A DNA stretch of 64,000 bases from a bacterium. Its GTDB lineage: Bacteria > Myxococcota_A > Bradymonadia > UBA7976 > UBA1532. Location of the stretch: positions 372,001 through 436,000 of the forward strand of contig JAUHXC010000001.1 in the NCBI GenBank assembly GCA_030427205.1, written 5' to 3'. This document shows, in pieces, positions 48,652 through 58,865 of the stretch (position 1 is the stretch's first letter; each line of letters opens with the position of its first letter). The position numbers were made by a program, and so were the translations under genes. Under the pieces are notes generated by a model. The model was not told the DNA's origin, did no database searches, and saw nothing but the letters and a program-made list of their open reading frames with translations.

Positions 48652-51218
48652 GGGCGACACCGGGGGCCTTGGCCCTGGCGCTGGCGTGCGCCGGCCTGGC
48701 GGGCTGCTACGAAGACAGCGAGCGCCCGATGCAGGCGGCGGCCGACGCCGATGTCGAGCGCCCCGACGCGTCGGACGGCTTCGAGCCCGACGCCGCGCCG
48801 ACGCTGGACGCCGGGCCCGACCTGGGGGTCGAGGTCGAGGGCTGCCTGGACGATACGCCGTGCGGGGCGGGCTATTGCGGCGCCGATGGCGTCTGCCGCC
48901 CGGCGGCCGACCCGTGGCCGGCGGGCCCCGACGAACTGCTGCGGGTCGGCGGGGCGCGCTTCGACCTGCTGCCCGACTACCTCGAGTCGTGGTTCGACGC
49001 CGCCGGCCCGGACTGCCCCGACAACCGCCCCGGCGTCTTCGACGGCGACCTGCTCACCGCCGCGCCCGACGACCCGTGCCGCGACGGCTTCGACGATCTG
49101 AACGGCGACGGCCGCTTCGACGCGGTGTGGATGGCCGGGGCCGGGCTCGATCGGCCCGCGCGCGGCGTCGCCGAAGGCCGCCCGCCGCAAGGCCGAGTCG
49201 TGCTCTTCGTGCGCGGCGCCGAGGTCTTCGCCCTGGTGACGCTCGACGTCTACGCCATCGACGCCGCCCGCAGCGCCGAGCTGGCCGAGCGGATCGCCCG
49301 CCGCCTGGGCATCGAGCCGGCGCGCATCGCGCTGCACGCCACCGGCAACCGCTCGGGGCCCGACGCGCTGGGGCTGTGGGGGCCGTCGCTGGCCGCCTCG
49401 GGCGAGCCGGGGGCCCGGGCGCTGGCGGACGATCTGGCCGACGCGCCCGGCCTGATGGGCGAGCTGCCCCAGCAGAGCGGCGTCGACGCCCGCTGGTGGG
49501 CCGCCCTGCCGGGGCGGATCGCGGCGGCCGCGCGCCAGGCCGCCGCCGACTCGGGCACCGTCTCCCTGCGCGAGGTCAGCGACCGCCTGCCGCTCGACGA
49601 CCGCCGCTTCGAAGGCGCCATCGCGCTGCCCGACGCCGACGGGGACGGGGTGATCAACGACGCCGACGACCTGGCGGCCTGGCGCACCGCGCCGCCGCCC
49701 ATCGCCCGCGACGATCACCTGCCGCCGCTGCTCGACGGGCGCGTCCGGCTCCTGGCGCTCGACGCGGTGGACGGCGGCCCGCGGGTGCTGCTGGCCGGCT
49801 GGAGCGCCGCCCCCGATACGGCGCCGGCCGCCGCGGCGCTGCTCGACGCCGACTATCCCGGCGCGGTGCGCGCGGCGCTCGAGGCGCAGTTCCCCGGCGC
49901 GGTGGCGGTGTGGCTGACCGGCGCCGCGGGCGACGGCTTCCGGGCCGGCGGCGGCGCGCCGATGCCCGCGGCGCTGCCCGACGGGCGCTTCGTCGGCCCC
50001 GACGGCGAGCCGGTGCAGGACCCGATCGAGGCGGCCCCGGCGGACGACCCGCCGGCGGCGCTGGCGGCGGCGATCGTCGGGCGGCTGCTGCCGGCCCTGG
50101 CGGACGCCCCGCGCCAGCCCGCCGAGTTCGAAGTGGTCCAGCGCTACGCCTGGGTGCCGCTGCACAACCCGCGCATCGGGCTGGCGGCCCGCCTGGGGCT
50201 CTTGCCGCACCTGCGCGACTGGCTGCGCCAGCGGGTGCCGACCGACGCCTGGGTCGACGGCGGCAGCGTGCCCGGCTGCGGCGGCCTGGGCTGCCTGCGC
50301 TATCGCCTCGACCTGCTCGATCTGGGCCCGCTGGCCCTGGTGACCACGCCCGGCGCGCTCGACCGGGCCTACGTCGACGGCCGCTCGGAGGCCCGGCTGA
50401 GTCTGGGCGACGGCCGCAACCTGACCGATCTGGACGTCGACGGCCGCCCCGACGACCGCGACGACGAGGTGCGGCTGCAGGTGCGCACCGGCGGGGTCGA
50501 GCTGAGCATCGCCCTGGCCGGGCCGGCCAACCCGCAGCGCTTCCCGGCGCTGAGCGGGCTCGAGCGCACCGGCGTCTGGCTCGTCGGGCGCACCAACGGC
50601 GGGCTGGGCTCGCTGCGCACCCCCGAGGAGGCGCTCAACCCCTTCGAAGGCCAGCTCGAGCCGCTCGTCGCGCTGGCCCGCGCCCAGCCGGAGCGCATGC
50701 TCTGCGGTTCGAGCCACCCCTGCGTCGGCGACTCGACCATGGCCCAGCTCGTCGATCGGCTGTGGCAGGCCCAGCCGGCGGTGCTCGCCGATCTGCCCGG
50801 CAGCCGCGAGCTGCGCCTGGCGGTCGCCGTCGAGCCCGGCGGGCCCTTCGACTGGCGCATCGAGGGCCCCGACGGCGCGCTGAAGGCCGAGGGCGTCGAG
50901 CTGTACCTGGGGCCGCGGGATCGGGCGTTCACCGCCGATGTCGATCTGGTCGCCGCCGGTATCGCGCCCGGCGATCGGCTGTGGGTCGACGCCGCGGGGC
51001 CCGACGCCGAGCAGGTCGACGGGCCGCTCGCCGTGCTGGGGGTGGTGCCCATCGAGCTGCGGCGGCACCCGAACATCGGCGACGCGTGGCGCGCGATCGC
51101 GCCGGGCGGCGGCGATCTGGTCTACAACACCGCCTGCGAGCTGATCTACGCCGGCCCCTGCCCCAACCGGCGGGCGGTGGCCGACGACCCCAACAGCGGC
51201 CTGCCGCGCACCCCCTGA
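48648..51218 (+). CDS. Lipoprotein with a neutral-ceramidase-like domain lacking the usual His pair
   Basis: An 856-residue predicted lipoprotein (signal ending LAGC, Cys20), with an Asp-rich linker containing a CLDDTPCGAGYCG Cys cluster. From about residue 155 it resembles neutral ceramidase N-terminal domains: VFALVTLDVYAID, then IALHATGNRSGPDALGLWG (residues 228-245), where ceramidases have THNHSGPDTxGxWG. Both His of the zinc motif are replaced (TGNRSGPD), so hydrolysis looks lost. GPLALVTTPG and a C-terminal beta domain follow. A GTG start overlaps the methyltransferase stop. Family call is tentative. Confidence 0.5.
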   Translation: MRATPGALALALACAGLAGCYEDSERPMQAAADADVERPDASDGFEPDAAPTLDAGPDLGVEVEGCLDDTPCGAGYCGADGVCRPAADPWPAGPDELLRVGGARFDLLPDYLESWFDAAGPDCPDNRPGVFDGDLLTAAPDDPCRDGFDDLNGDGRFDAVWMAGAGLDRPARGVAEGRPPQGRVVLFVRGAEVFALVTLDVYAIDAARSAELAERIARRLGIEPARIALHATGNRSGPDALGLWGPSLAASGEPGARALADDLADAPGLMGELPQQSGVDARWWAALPGRIAAAARQAAADSGTVSLREVSDRLPLDDRRFEGAIALPDADGDGVINDADDLAAWRTAPPPIARDDHLPPLLDGRVRLLALDAVDGGPRVLLAGWSAAPDTAPAAAALLDADYPGAVRAALEAQFPGAVAVWLTGAAGDGFRAGGGAPMPAALPDGRFVGPDGEPVQDPIEAAPADDPPAALAAAIVGRLLPALADAPRQPAEFEVVQRYAWVPLHNPRIGLAARLGLLPHLRDWLRQRVPTDAWVDGGSVPGCGGLGCLRYRLDLLDLGPLALVTTPGALDRAYVDGRSEARLSLGDGRNLTDLDVDGRPDDRDDEVRLQVRTGGVELSIALAGPANPQRFPALSGLERTGVWLVGRTNGGLGSLRTPEEALNPFEGQLEPLVALARAQPERMLCGSSHPCVGDSTMAQLVDRLWQAQPAVLADLPGSRELRLAVAVEPGGPFDWRIEGPDGALKAEGVELYLGPRDRAFTADVDLVAAGIAPGDRLWVDAAGPDAEQVDGPLAVLGVVPIELRRHPNIGDAWRAIAPGGGDLVYNTACELIYAGPCPNRRAVADDPNSGLPRTP

Positions 51219-51229
51219 CCGCCGGCCCG

Positions 51230-51916
51230 TCAGCCGACCCGGGCGGCGACCTCCGGGCCCTGGTTGCGCACGTTGTTGACCGCCCGATCGACCTCGTAGA
51301 TCTCGAGCACCTCCGCCGGCGTGCCGCGGGCCAGCCCGAGCAGCGTCTCGCGGTCGCTCTGCGGGTCGAGCCACAGCCCCCAGTGGTCGGGGTGCAGGAT
51401 CACCGGCATCCGGTGGTGCAGATCGCCCAGCGCGCCCTCCGGGTCACAGGTCAGCACCGAGAAGGTCTCCAGTGGCGGGGCATCGTCGGCGGCGTCCTTG
51501 GGGGTCCACGACGACCAGATGCCGGCCATCGCGAAGACCTCCGCGTCGCGGATGCGGATGAGGTGCGGCACCTTGGCCTTGCCCTCGCGGCGCCACTCGT
51601 AGAAGCCGGTGGCCGGCACCAGGCAGCGCCGCCGCTTGAACGGGCTGCGGAACGCCGGCTTGTCGGCCACCGTCTCGGCGCGGGCGTTGATCATGCGGGC
51701 GCCGATCTTCTTCTCCCGGGCCCAATGCGGCACCAGCCCCCAGGCCAGCCCGTCGACGAACCGCCGGGCCTCGCCGTCGGCGTCGAGGCGGCGCACGACC
51801 GGCACGGTGCTCGTCGGCGGGATGTTGAACCGCGGCCCGTGCGCCATCCGCGCCTCGGCGTCGAAGACGAGCGCGATCTGGTCGATGTCGATCGTGAGCT
51901 GGTAGCGGCCGCACAC
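51230..51916 (-). CDS. SOS-response-associated peptidase (SRAP/YedK)
   Basis: A 228-residue SRAP-domain protein. The invariant Cys2 (MCGRY), FNIPP near residue 30, GFYEWRR (catalytic Glu, about 104-110) and LHHRMPVIL (His near 168) are all present. SRAP proteins covalently trap abasic sites in single-stranded DNA through Cys2, so removal of Met1 is required. ATG 51916 must be right because Cys2 must follow it. Convergent with the ceramidase-like gene, 12 bases apart. Confidence 0.95.
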   Translation of the reverse strand: MCGRYQLTIDIDQIALVFDAEARMAHGPRFNIPPTSTVPVVRRLDADGEARRFVDGLAWGLVPHWAREKKIGARMINARAETVADKPAFRSPFKRRRCLVPATGFYEWRREGKAKVPHLIRIRDAEVFAMAGIWSSWTPKDAADDAPPLETFSVLTCDPEGALGDLHHRMPVILHPDHWGLWLDPQSDRETLLGLARGTPAEVLEIYEVDRAVNNVRNQGPEVAARVG

Positions 51917-51967
51917 GGGGGTCTCTCCTCGGCCCGCAGGGGGCGCAGTTCTCAGGGCACACAGTTC

Positions 51968-52294
51968 TCACGGCACGCAGATCTCGAACGCCTGCACCCC
52001 CAGCCGACCGCAGCCGGGTCCGGCGGTCAAGCGCAGGGCCAGGTCGTCGCCGACGAAGCCGGGCAGCGCGACGCTGTGCCATTGATACTCGAATTGCTGG
52101 CCCACCGGCCCGCCGCGCGTCGCCCAGCCGTCGGTGGGGCTGTCGAGGTCGAAGTCGGTGGACGCCGCCGGGCACAGCGAGCGCCCGAGCAGGTGGAAGA
52201 CCGCGCCGTCGACCCGCTCGGGCGGGGTCTCGAACCAGATGAGCAGGTCGTCGCTGCCGTCGAGCTCCACCGCGCCGGTATGGGTCCGGCCCAC
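51968..52294 (-). pseudogene. Truncated Cys-containing protein gene
   Basis: A minus-strand frame with protein-like sequence (DDLLIWFETPPERVDGAVF, LCPAASTDFD and LGVQAFEICVP at the end). The only start in frame is GTG 52294, but the coding signal continues upstream to about 52395 (CDYSIRINDACGIFDRC) with no start codon, running into the end of the hemerythrin gene. The original 5' end therefore seems lost. What remains has three or four Cys and a beta-sandwich look, like the C-terminal ends of secreted delta-proteobacterial proteins. It might still be translated from GTG 52294. Confidence 0.45.
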
Positions 52295-52397
52295 GTCGCA
52301 GCCGATACCGCCGCGGCAGCGGTCGAAGATGCCGCAGGCGTCGTTGATGCGGATCGAGTAGTCGCAGGGCGCGGCGACGCGGCGGTGAAGCGCAAGC

Positions 52398-52814
52398 TCA
52401 GCCCTGGTCCGACCGCGAGAGCAGCAAGCGCGACTCGGCGTCGAGGTGGGCCCGCAGCTGGACCCGCACCGCGCGCACGGTGGTCATGAAGCGCTCGCGG
52501 TCGACGAGCACGTCGTCGCGGATGTCCTGGATCATCGCCAGCAGCGTCCGATAGTGGGTCGTCAGCGCCTTGTGCCGCAGCCGCAGCTCGACCACCCCTT
52601 CGTCGTCGGCGCCGTACAGCTGGCGGGCGAGCTTCTCTTCGGCGGGGAAGTGGTGGTCCAGGTCGGCCTTCATCACCTGGGAGAGTCGATCGAGCTCGTC
52701 GAATCCGTCGTCGTTCTCGAGCAGGTCGGCGAGCTCGCCGAGCCGCTTCAGCTCGGCTTCGAGGCGGTCGTGCTCGGCCTTCAGCGCTTCGACGGTGGGC
52801 AGATCGTCGGCCAT
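52398..52814 (-). CDS. Hemerythrin-like HHE-domain protein
   Basis: A 138-residue four-helix protein with HDRLEAELKRLGELADLL (helix 1 with His), DLDHHFPAEEKL (HxxE-type ligands), RHKALTTHYRTLL and a last helix with HLDAESRLLL. The His/Glu pattern fits the HHE hemerythrin family, which binds a di-iron centre for O2 or NO sensing. An AAGGAG site precedes ATG 52814. It lies downstream of hsdS on the same strand. Confidence 0.85.
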   Translation of the reverse strand: MADDLPTVEALKAEHDRLEAELKRLGELADLLENDDGFDELDRLSQVMKADLDHHFPAEEKLARQLYGADDEGVVELRLRHKALTTHYRTLLAMIQDIRDDVLVDRERFMTTVRAVRVQLRAHLDAESRLLLSRSDQG

Positions 52815-52885
52815 GGCGAACTCCTTGGGCCCGGCGGGCCAGCGGGGATCGAGCCGCACCAGACTACCACGACGGGTCGCGACGG

Positions 52886-54112
52886 TCAGAGGGGGATGCG
52901 CCCGTGGGTCAGCCCGAAGATGCGCGCCGCCCGCAGCTCGGCCAGCGCGGCCAGCGCGCGGCGCGTCAGCCCGACGAGCCGGTCGATGCGGGCCACCCGG
53001 GCGCGCAGGGCGTCGATGATCGGCCGCTGCTCGGCCCGCGGCGGCAGCGGGATGCACAGCCGGCGCAGCTCGGGCAGGCCGATGGTGTCGATGGTCGCGC
53101 CGGTGGCCAGCCGCTCGAGCTCGGGGCGCATGGCGTAGAGCGCGTAGAGCAGCCAGTGGGCGTCGAGCTCGGGCCCGCAGATCCAGCCGACGAGGTGCTG
53201 GCTGATGGCCATGTCGACCCCGGCGATGGCCGCCAGGCCGATGCTCGCGTCGCGGGTGAGCACCACCGTGCCCGCCGGCAGCACCCGGGCCGAGGTCGAG
53301 CCGAGCCCGGCCCGGCTGAGCATCACCTCGGTGCGCGCGATGACGTCCCGGGCGGCCAGGGTCCGGGTATCGGCCAGCGAGGCGAACGGGATCTCGCAGT
53401 CGACCCACAGTTCGGGGTCGCCGCGCGAGGGGGTATGCCCGGTGGCCATGCCCGCCAGCCACTTGAGCCGCACCGCCCGCCAGTGACGCGGGATGTCGCC
53501 GATCCAGCCGATGTCGCTGGCGTGGCGCGGGCCGGGCAGGCCCACCCCACGGATCGCCGCGCGCACCCGCCCCGCCCGCAGCTCGGTCAGCCGGTCGAGG
53601 CGCGCCCGGCGCATCTCGATGAGCCGGTCGATGGCGGCGCAGTCGGCCTCGAGGCGGTCGGCGAGGGCCCGCTGCTCCGCCGGCGGCGGCACGGGCACGT
53701 AGAGCCGGTGGGCCATCTCCCGGCTCAGCCCGGGCACGCCGGTGTCTTGCGAGACCGCGTCGAGCCGAAGCCCTTCGAGCAGCCACGCCAGCCAGCGCAG
53801 GTCGACGCCCGGGGCGTGGCGCCGGTCGACGTAGAACGCGGTGTCGATGCAGAACGCCGGCTCGGCGCTGTGGTGCACCTTGCCGAAGCTGCCCTTGCGC
53901 CCGACGATCACCGCCGGCCCCAGCGTATTGGCCACCCGATGGCGGCCGACGACGCCGTTGCTGCCGTAGACCGGCACCGGCCCGCCCTCGCGGCTGTGCG
54001 CCGGCAGCCCGTCGCCGTATTGCAGCCGGGCGAGGTGCTTGAGCCGCAGCACCCGCCAGTGGCCGGGCACCGCCGCGAGCCGCGCCTCGTCGATGGGCGT
54101 CACCGTGCGCAT
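52886..54112 (-). CDS. hsdS: Type I restriction-modification specificity subunit
   Basis: A 408-residue HsdS. Two target recognition domains are separated by conserved helical regions: the first ends with PPPAEQRALADRLEADCAAIDRL and the second with PLPPRAEQRPIIDALRARVARIDRL, the usual repeated PxPxxEQ signature followed by a coiled coil. Each domain ends with a conserved strand, and the two half-domains have different DNA-contact sequences, so a bipartite target is expected. ATG overlaps the hsdM stop (TGATG). No hsdR is seen on either side. Confidence 0.93.
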   Translation of the reverse strand: MRTVTPIDEARLAAVPGHWRVLRLKHLARLQYGDGLPAHSREGGPVPVYGSNGVVGRHRVANTLGPAVIVGRKGSFGKVHHSAEPAFCIDTAFYVDRRHAPGVDLRWLAWLLEGLRLDAVSQDTGVPGLSREMAHRLYVPVPPPAEQRALADRLEADCAAIDRLIEMRRARLDRLTELRAGRVRAAIRGVGLPGPRHASDIGWIGDIPRHWRAVRLKWLAGMATGHTPSRGDPELWVDCEIPFASLADTRTLAARDVIARTEVMLSRAGLGSTSARVLPAGTVVLTRDASIGLAAIAGVDMAISQHLVGWICGPELDAHWLLYALYAMRPELERLATGATIDTIGLPELRRLCIPLPPRAEQRPIIDALRARVARIDRLVGLTRRALAALAELRAARIFGLTHGRIPL

Positions 54113-56094
54113 CACCCCTCGCCGGCGGCGGGCAGCACCTCGGCGAGCAGCGCCGCGGCCTCGGCCTCGAGCGCGCGCAGCTCGGCCTCGATCTCGGCCA
54201 CCGGCCGCGGGTCGGACCACGTATGGAAGATGCGGTCGAACGGGATCTGATAGCCCACCCGCGCCTTCTCCGGCTCGGCCCAGGCGTCGGCGGCGTGGGG
54301 CAGCACCTCGCGGGCGAGGAAGGCGCCGATGGGCTCGTCGAGCGGCACGTCTTCGGTGTCGCGCAGCTGCGGGTCGGGCTCGGGCAGCCCGGCCCGGGTG
54401 AGGCACGGGGCCGCGTCGGGGTCGCGCTCGCCGATGGTCAAGAGCAGCGCCCGCCGCAGCCGGGCGTTGGGCTTCACGCCGGCGGCGGCCAGCGCTCGAT
54501 CGAAGACCGGCGCGAAGCGGGCGTGGTCGCGCCAGCGCTCGTCGGGCAGCGCCGCGAGCGCCGCGCGGATGGCCGCCTGCTGCTGCGCGCCGTCGGGCTC
54601 ACCCGCCAGCCGACGAAACGCGGGCAGCGCCTCGACCCGGGCCCGGGCGGCGGCGTCGACCACGAAGCTCAGCCGCAGCGGCCGCTCGACGTTGACCCGG
54701 CGGAAGCCGAAGGCCGCCGCGTCGAAGATGCGCACCCGCACCCCCGGCGCGAAGCCGCGGTAGAGCCGCACCACCTCGGCGATGTGTTCCGGGGTCATGT
54801 GTTGCCGCTTGTCGCCCAGCGAGCGCGACATGCGGGCGCAAAGGTCGGTGGCGTCGATCAGCTGGATCTTGTGCCGCCGCCGCGGCCGCTTGCGGTTGCA
54901 GACGAGCCAGACGTAGGTCCGGATGGCGGTGTTGTAGAACAGCCCCGGCGGCAGCGCGATGACCGCTTCCAGCCAGTCGTTCTCGATGATCCAGCGCCGG
55001 ATCTCGCTCTCGCCGGTGCCCGGCGCGCCGGTGAAGAGCGGCGAGCCGGCGAAGATCACCGCGATGCGGCTGCCGCCGTCCTCTGGCGCCCGGGTCTTGC
55101 TGAGCATGTGCTGCAAGAACAGCAGCGAGCCGTCGCTGACCCGCGGCAGCCCGGCGTCGAAGCGGCCGCCGCCGCGGCGGGCCTCGGCCACGATCGGCGC
55201 CCGGATCTTCTTCCAGCTGACCCCGTAGGGCGGGTTGCTGACCCCGTAGTCGAAGCGCTCGCCCACGAAGCCGTCGGCGGTCAGCGAGTTGCCCCGGCGC
55301 ACGCTGTCGGCCCCGCGCCCGCGCAAGACGGCGTCGGCGAGGCTGATGGCGAACGAGGCGTCGTTGATCTCCTGGCCGAAGACCCGCACCGAGGTGCGAA
55401 GCTCCGCCGCCCGCTCCTCGGCGGCCGAGAGCATGCCGCCGGTGCCGCAGGCCGGGTCGAACAGCGTCGCGCCGGGGCGCGGCGGGTCCTCGCAGAAGAG
55501 CAGGTCGACCATCAGCCGCACCACCTCCCGCGGGGTGAAGTGCTCGCCGGCCGCGCCGCTCTGCTCTTTGAACTTCCGGATGAGCTCTTCGAAGATGTAG
55601 CCCATCTCGTGGTTGTCGACGGTGCGCCGGCCGTCGGGGGCCCGCCCCGGCGGGTACAGGTCGAAGGCGGCGAAGCGGCGCACCACCGGCGCGAGCAGGC
55701 GCTTCTGCGCCAGCAGGTCGATGGTGTCGTCGAGCCCGAAGCGGTCGAGCACCCGCCGGGCCTCGGGGTCGAAGCCGGCGACGTAGGCGTGCAGCCGCGC
55801 GGGAAGATCCGCTGGAGCGAGCCCGGCCAGCCGGTCGAGGTCGTCGGGGCAGCGGTTGTAGAAGGGCGCGCCGGAGGCGTCGAGCAGGGCCCGATGGTCG
55901 GCCTCGGCGTCGCCGCCGGACAGGCCCTCGGCGGCGGCGAGCACCGCCGGCTTGCTGGCCTCGAGCACGCAGTCGAAGCGGCGCAGCACGGTGAAGGGCA
56001 GCACCACCGTCTCGTAGTCGGGCGGCTTGAAGTCGCCGCGCAGGACGTCGGCGACCTCCCAGATGAAGTTGACCGTCTCGCCGAATGCGTCCAC
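54112..56094 (-). CDS. hsdM: Type I restriction-modification methyltransferase subunit
   Basis: A 660-residue adenine-N6 methyltransferase. LFDPACGTGGML (residues 211-222, motif I) and VSNPPYGVSW (about 285-294, motif IV, NPPY) define the class; the N-terminal HsdM_N domain and a C-terminal extension (WSDPRPVAEIEAELRALEAEAAALL) are intact. Start: GTG 56094 has AGGAG seven bases upstream; the frame is open to TTG 56148 but that part is not supported. Cotranscribed with hsdS. Without hsdR it may be an orphan modification pair or the R subunit is elsewhere. Confidence 0.93.
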   Translation of the reverse strand: MDAFGETVNFIWEVADVLRGDFKPPDYETVVLPFTVLRRFDCVLEASKPAVLAAAEGLSGGDAEADHRALLDASGAPFYNRCPDDLDRLAGLAPADLPARLHAYVAGFDPEARRVLDRFGLDDTIDLLAQKRLLAPVVRRFAAFDLYPPGRAPDGRRTVDNHEMGYIFEELIRKFKEQSGAAGEHFTPREVVRLMVDLLFCEDPPRPGATLFDPACGTGGMLSAAEERAAELRTSVRVFGQEINDASFAISLADAVLRGRGADSVRRGNSLTADGFVGERFDYGVSNPPYGVSWKKIRAPIVAEARRGGGRFDAGLPRVSDGSLLFLQHMLSKTRAPEDGGSRIAVIFAGSPLFTGAPGTGESEIRRWIIENDWLEAVIALPPGLFYNTAIRTYVWLVCNRKRPRRRHKIQLIDATDLCARMSRSLGDKRQHMTPEHIAEVVRLYRGFAPGVRVRIFDAAAFGFRRVNVERPLRLSFVVDAAARARVEALPAFRRLAGEPDGAQQQAAIRAALAALPDERWRDHARFAPVFDRALAAAGVKPNARLRRALLLTIGERDPDAAPCLTRAGLPEPDPQLRDTEDVPLDEPIGAFLAREVLPHAADAWAEPEKARVGYQIPFDRIFHTWSDPRPVAEIEAELRALEAEAAALLAEVLPAAGEG

Positions 56095-56196
56095 CCCGCG
56101 CTCCTGTCCAGTACACGGTCCGCGGTTGTTGATCTCCCCGACGAGCAAGTCAAGGGAACCCGCGGTGGAGCGGTCGGCGAGGCGGTCGGCGGCCCG

Positions 56197-56898
56197 TCAG
56201 CCCGGCAGGTCGAAGACCAGCGCCTCGACGTCGGCCAGGGCCTCGAGCGGCAGGGTCCCGGTGTCGGTGATCGCCGCGCCGTCGCCGGCCTCGAGCACCT
56301 CGCCGCCCAGGACCAGCGTGCCGCGCACCACCTGCACCCACGCGCGCCGCCCGCCGTCGATCGGCTGGGCGACCGCCTGGCCCTTGCCCAGCAGGGCCCG
56401 GTAGATGCGCGCGTCCTGCCCGATCACCAGCGAGCCGTCGGCCCCGTCGGGCGAGACGACGAGCTGCACCGGCTGCGCGGGATCGCGCTCGAAGCGCTTC
56501 TGGGCGTAGCGCGGCTGCCCGCCCCGCCGCTTCGGCTGAATCCAGATCTGCAGGAAGTGCACCGGCGCGTCGGGCGCGGGGTTCATCTCGCTGTGGAAGA
56601 TGCCCGAGCCGGCCGACATCAGCTGCACCTCGCCCGGCCGGATCACCGAGCCGTTGCCCAGGGTGTCCCGGTGGCCCAGCGCCCCGTCGACGACATAGGA
56701 GATGATCTCCATGTCCCGGTGGGGGTGGGTGCCGAAGCCGCGGCTCGGCGCGACGTGGTCCTCGTTGATGACCCGCAGCGGGCCGAAGCCCATGTGCGCC
56801 GGGTCGTAATAGTCGGCGAACGAGAAGGTGTGCCGGCTGTCGAGCCAGCCGTGGTTCGCACGGCCGCGGGCGTCGCTCTTGCGCACGTCGATCTGCAT
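56197..56898 (-). CDS. Pirin-family protein (YhhW-like)
   Basis: A 233-residue bicupin. FGTHPHRDMEIISYVV (residues about 75-90) has the two His and Glu of the metal site in the first cupin; the HSEMNPAPDAPVHFLQIWI motif (about 122-140) is typical of pirins. Members bind iron and some act as quercetinases or redox-linked coregulators. A GAGGAGG site precedes ATG 56898. Upstream, a sigma-54-like promoter and two palindromes suggest control by the adjacent XylR-type activator. Confidence 0.93.
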   Translation of the reverse strand: MQIDVRKSDARGRANHGWLDSRHTFSFADYYDPAHMGFGPLRVINEDHVAPSRGFGTHPHRDMEIISYVVDGALGHRDTLGNGSVIRPGEVQLMSAGSGIFHSEMNPAPDAPVHFLQIWIQPKRRGGQPRYAQKRFERDPAQPVQLVVSPDGADGSLVIGQDARIYRALLGKGQAVAQPIDGGRRAWVQVVRGTLVLGGEVLEAGDGAAITDTGTLPLEALADVEALVFDLPG

Positions 56899-57029
56899 GG
56901 TGCCTCCTCGGGTCGTGGGCGTCCGGCCGAGCGCGCCGGCGGGCAGCGCGGCGCTGAGGGCCGCGCCGGTCAATCCGCTCAGCGCGTCGGTGGGGGTTCA
57001 TGGGGTTCTCCGGCTCGCCCGCCTTGTAT

Positions 57030-57045
57030 TCCAAATGCCGTGCCA
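57030..57045 (-). promoter_or_regulatory. Sigma-54-like promoter of the pirin gene
   Basis: Minus strand TGGCACGGCATTTGGA matches TGGCAC-N5-TTGCA except that the -12 GC is GG. It lies about 130 bases upstream of ATG 56898, with two palindromes further upstream that could be activator sites. Confidence 0.45.
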
Positions 57046-57072
57046 GCCTTCGGCGACGGATTCTGGCGGTCT

Positions 57073-57090
57073 CCGGCCCGAATGGGCCGG
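57073..57090. promoter_or_regulatory. Palindrome CCGGCCC-GAAT-GGGCCGG
   Basis: A perfect 7-bp inverted repeat with a 4-base centre, 28 bases upstream of the -24 element of the pirin promoter. It may be an activator site or part of a terminator for the upstream activator gene; no T tract follows on the minus strand. Confidence 0.4.
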
Positions 57091-57116
57091 TCATTCAGAG
57101 AAAAACGCCCCTCAGG

Positions 57117-57131
57117 CGGTCAAATTGACCG
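57117..57131. promoter_or_regulatory. Palindrome CGGTCAA-A-TTGACCG, candidate enhancer site
   Basis: A perfect 15-base palindrome, two bases downstream of the activator gene's stop and about 72-86 bases upstream of the -24 element. Position and symmetry fit an upstream activating sequence for the XylR-like activator encoded immediately upstream. Confidence 0.5.
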
Positions 57132-57133
57132 AA

Positions 57134-58751
<1,618 letters not shown>

Positions 58752-58753
<2 letters not shown>

Positions 58754-58801
58754 GTCCACTCGATACCCGGGCGGCGTCCTCGGCTTCGCCCGGATGGACA
58801 T
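58752..58801. promoter_or_regulatory. Nested inverted repeat at the activator start
   Basis: ATGTCCA (58752-58758) and TGGACAT (58795-58801) enclose a second inverted repeat CCGGGCG...CGCCCGG (58767-58773 and 58787-58793). It covers the start codon of the activator gene and may mediate autoregulation. Confidence 0.35.
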
Positions 58802-58865
58802 CGTCGGCGGCTCCGGGCCAAGATGCGCGCCCGAACTCCGTGCATCCGTCGACACCCGAGGCCCG

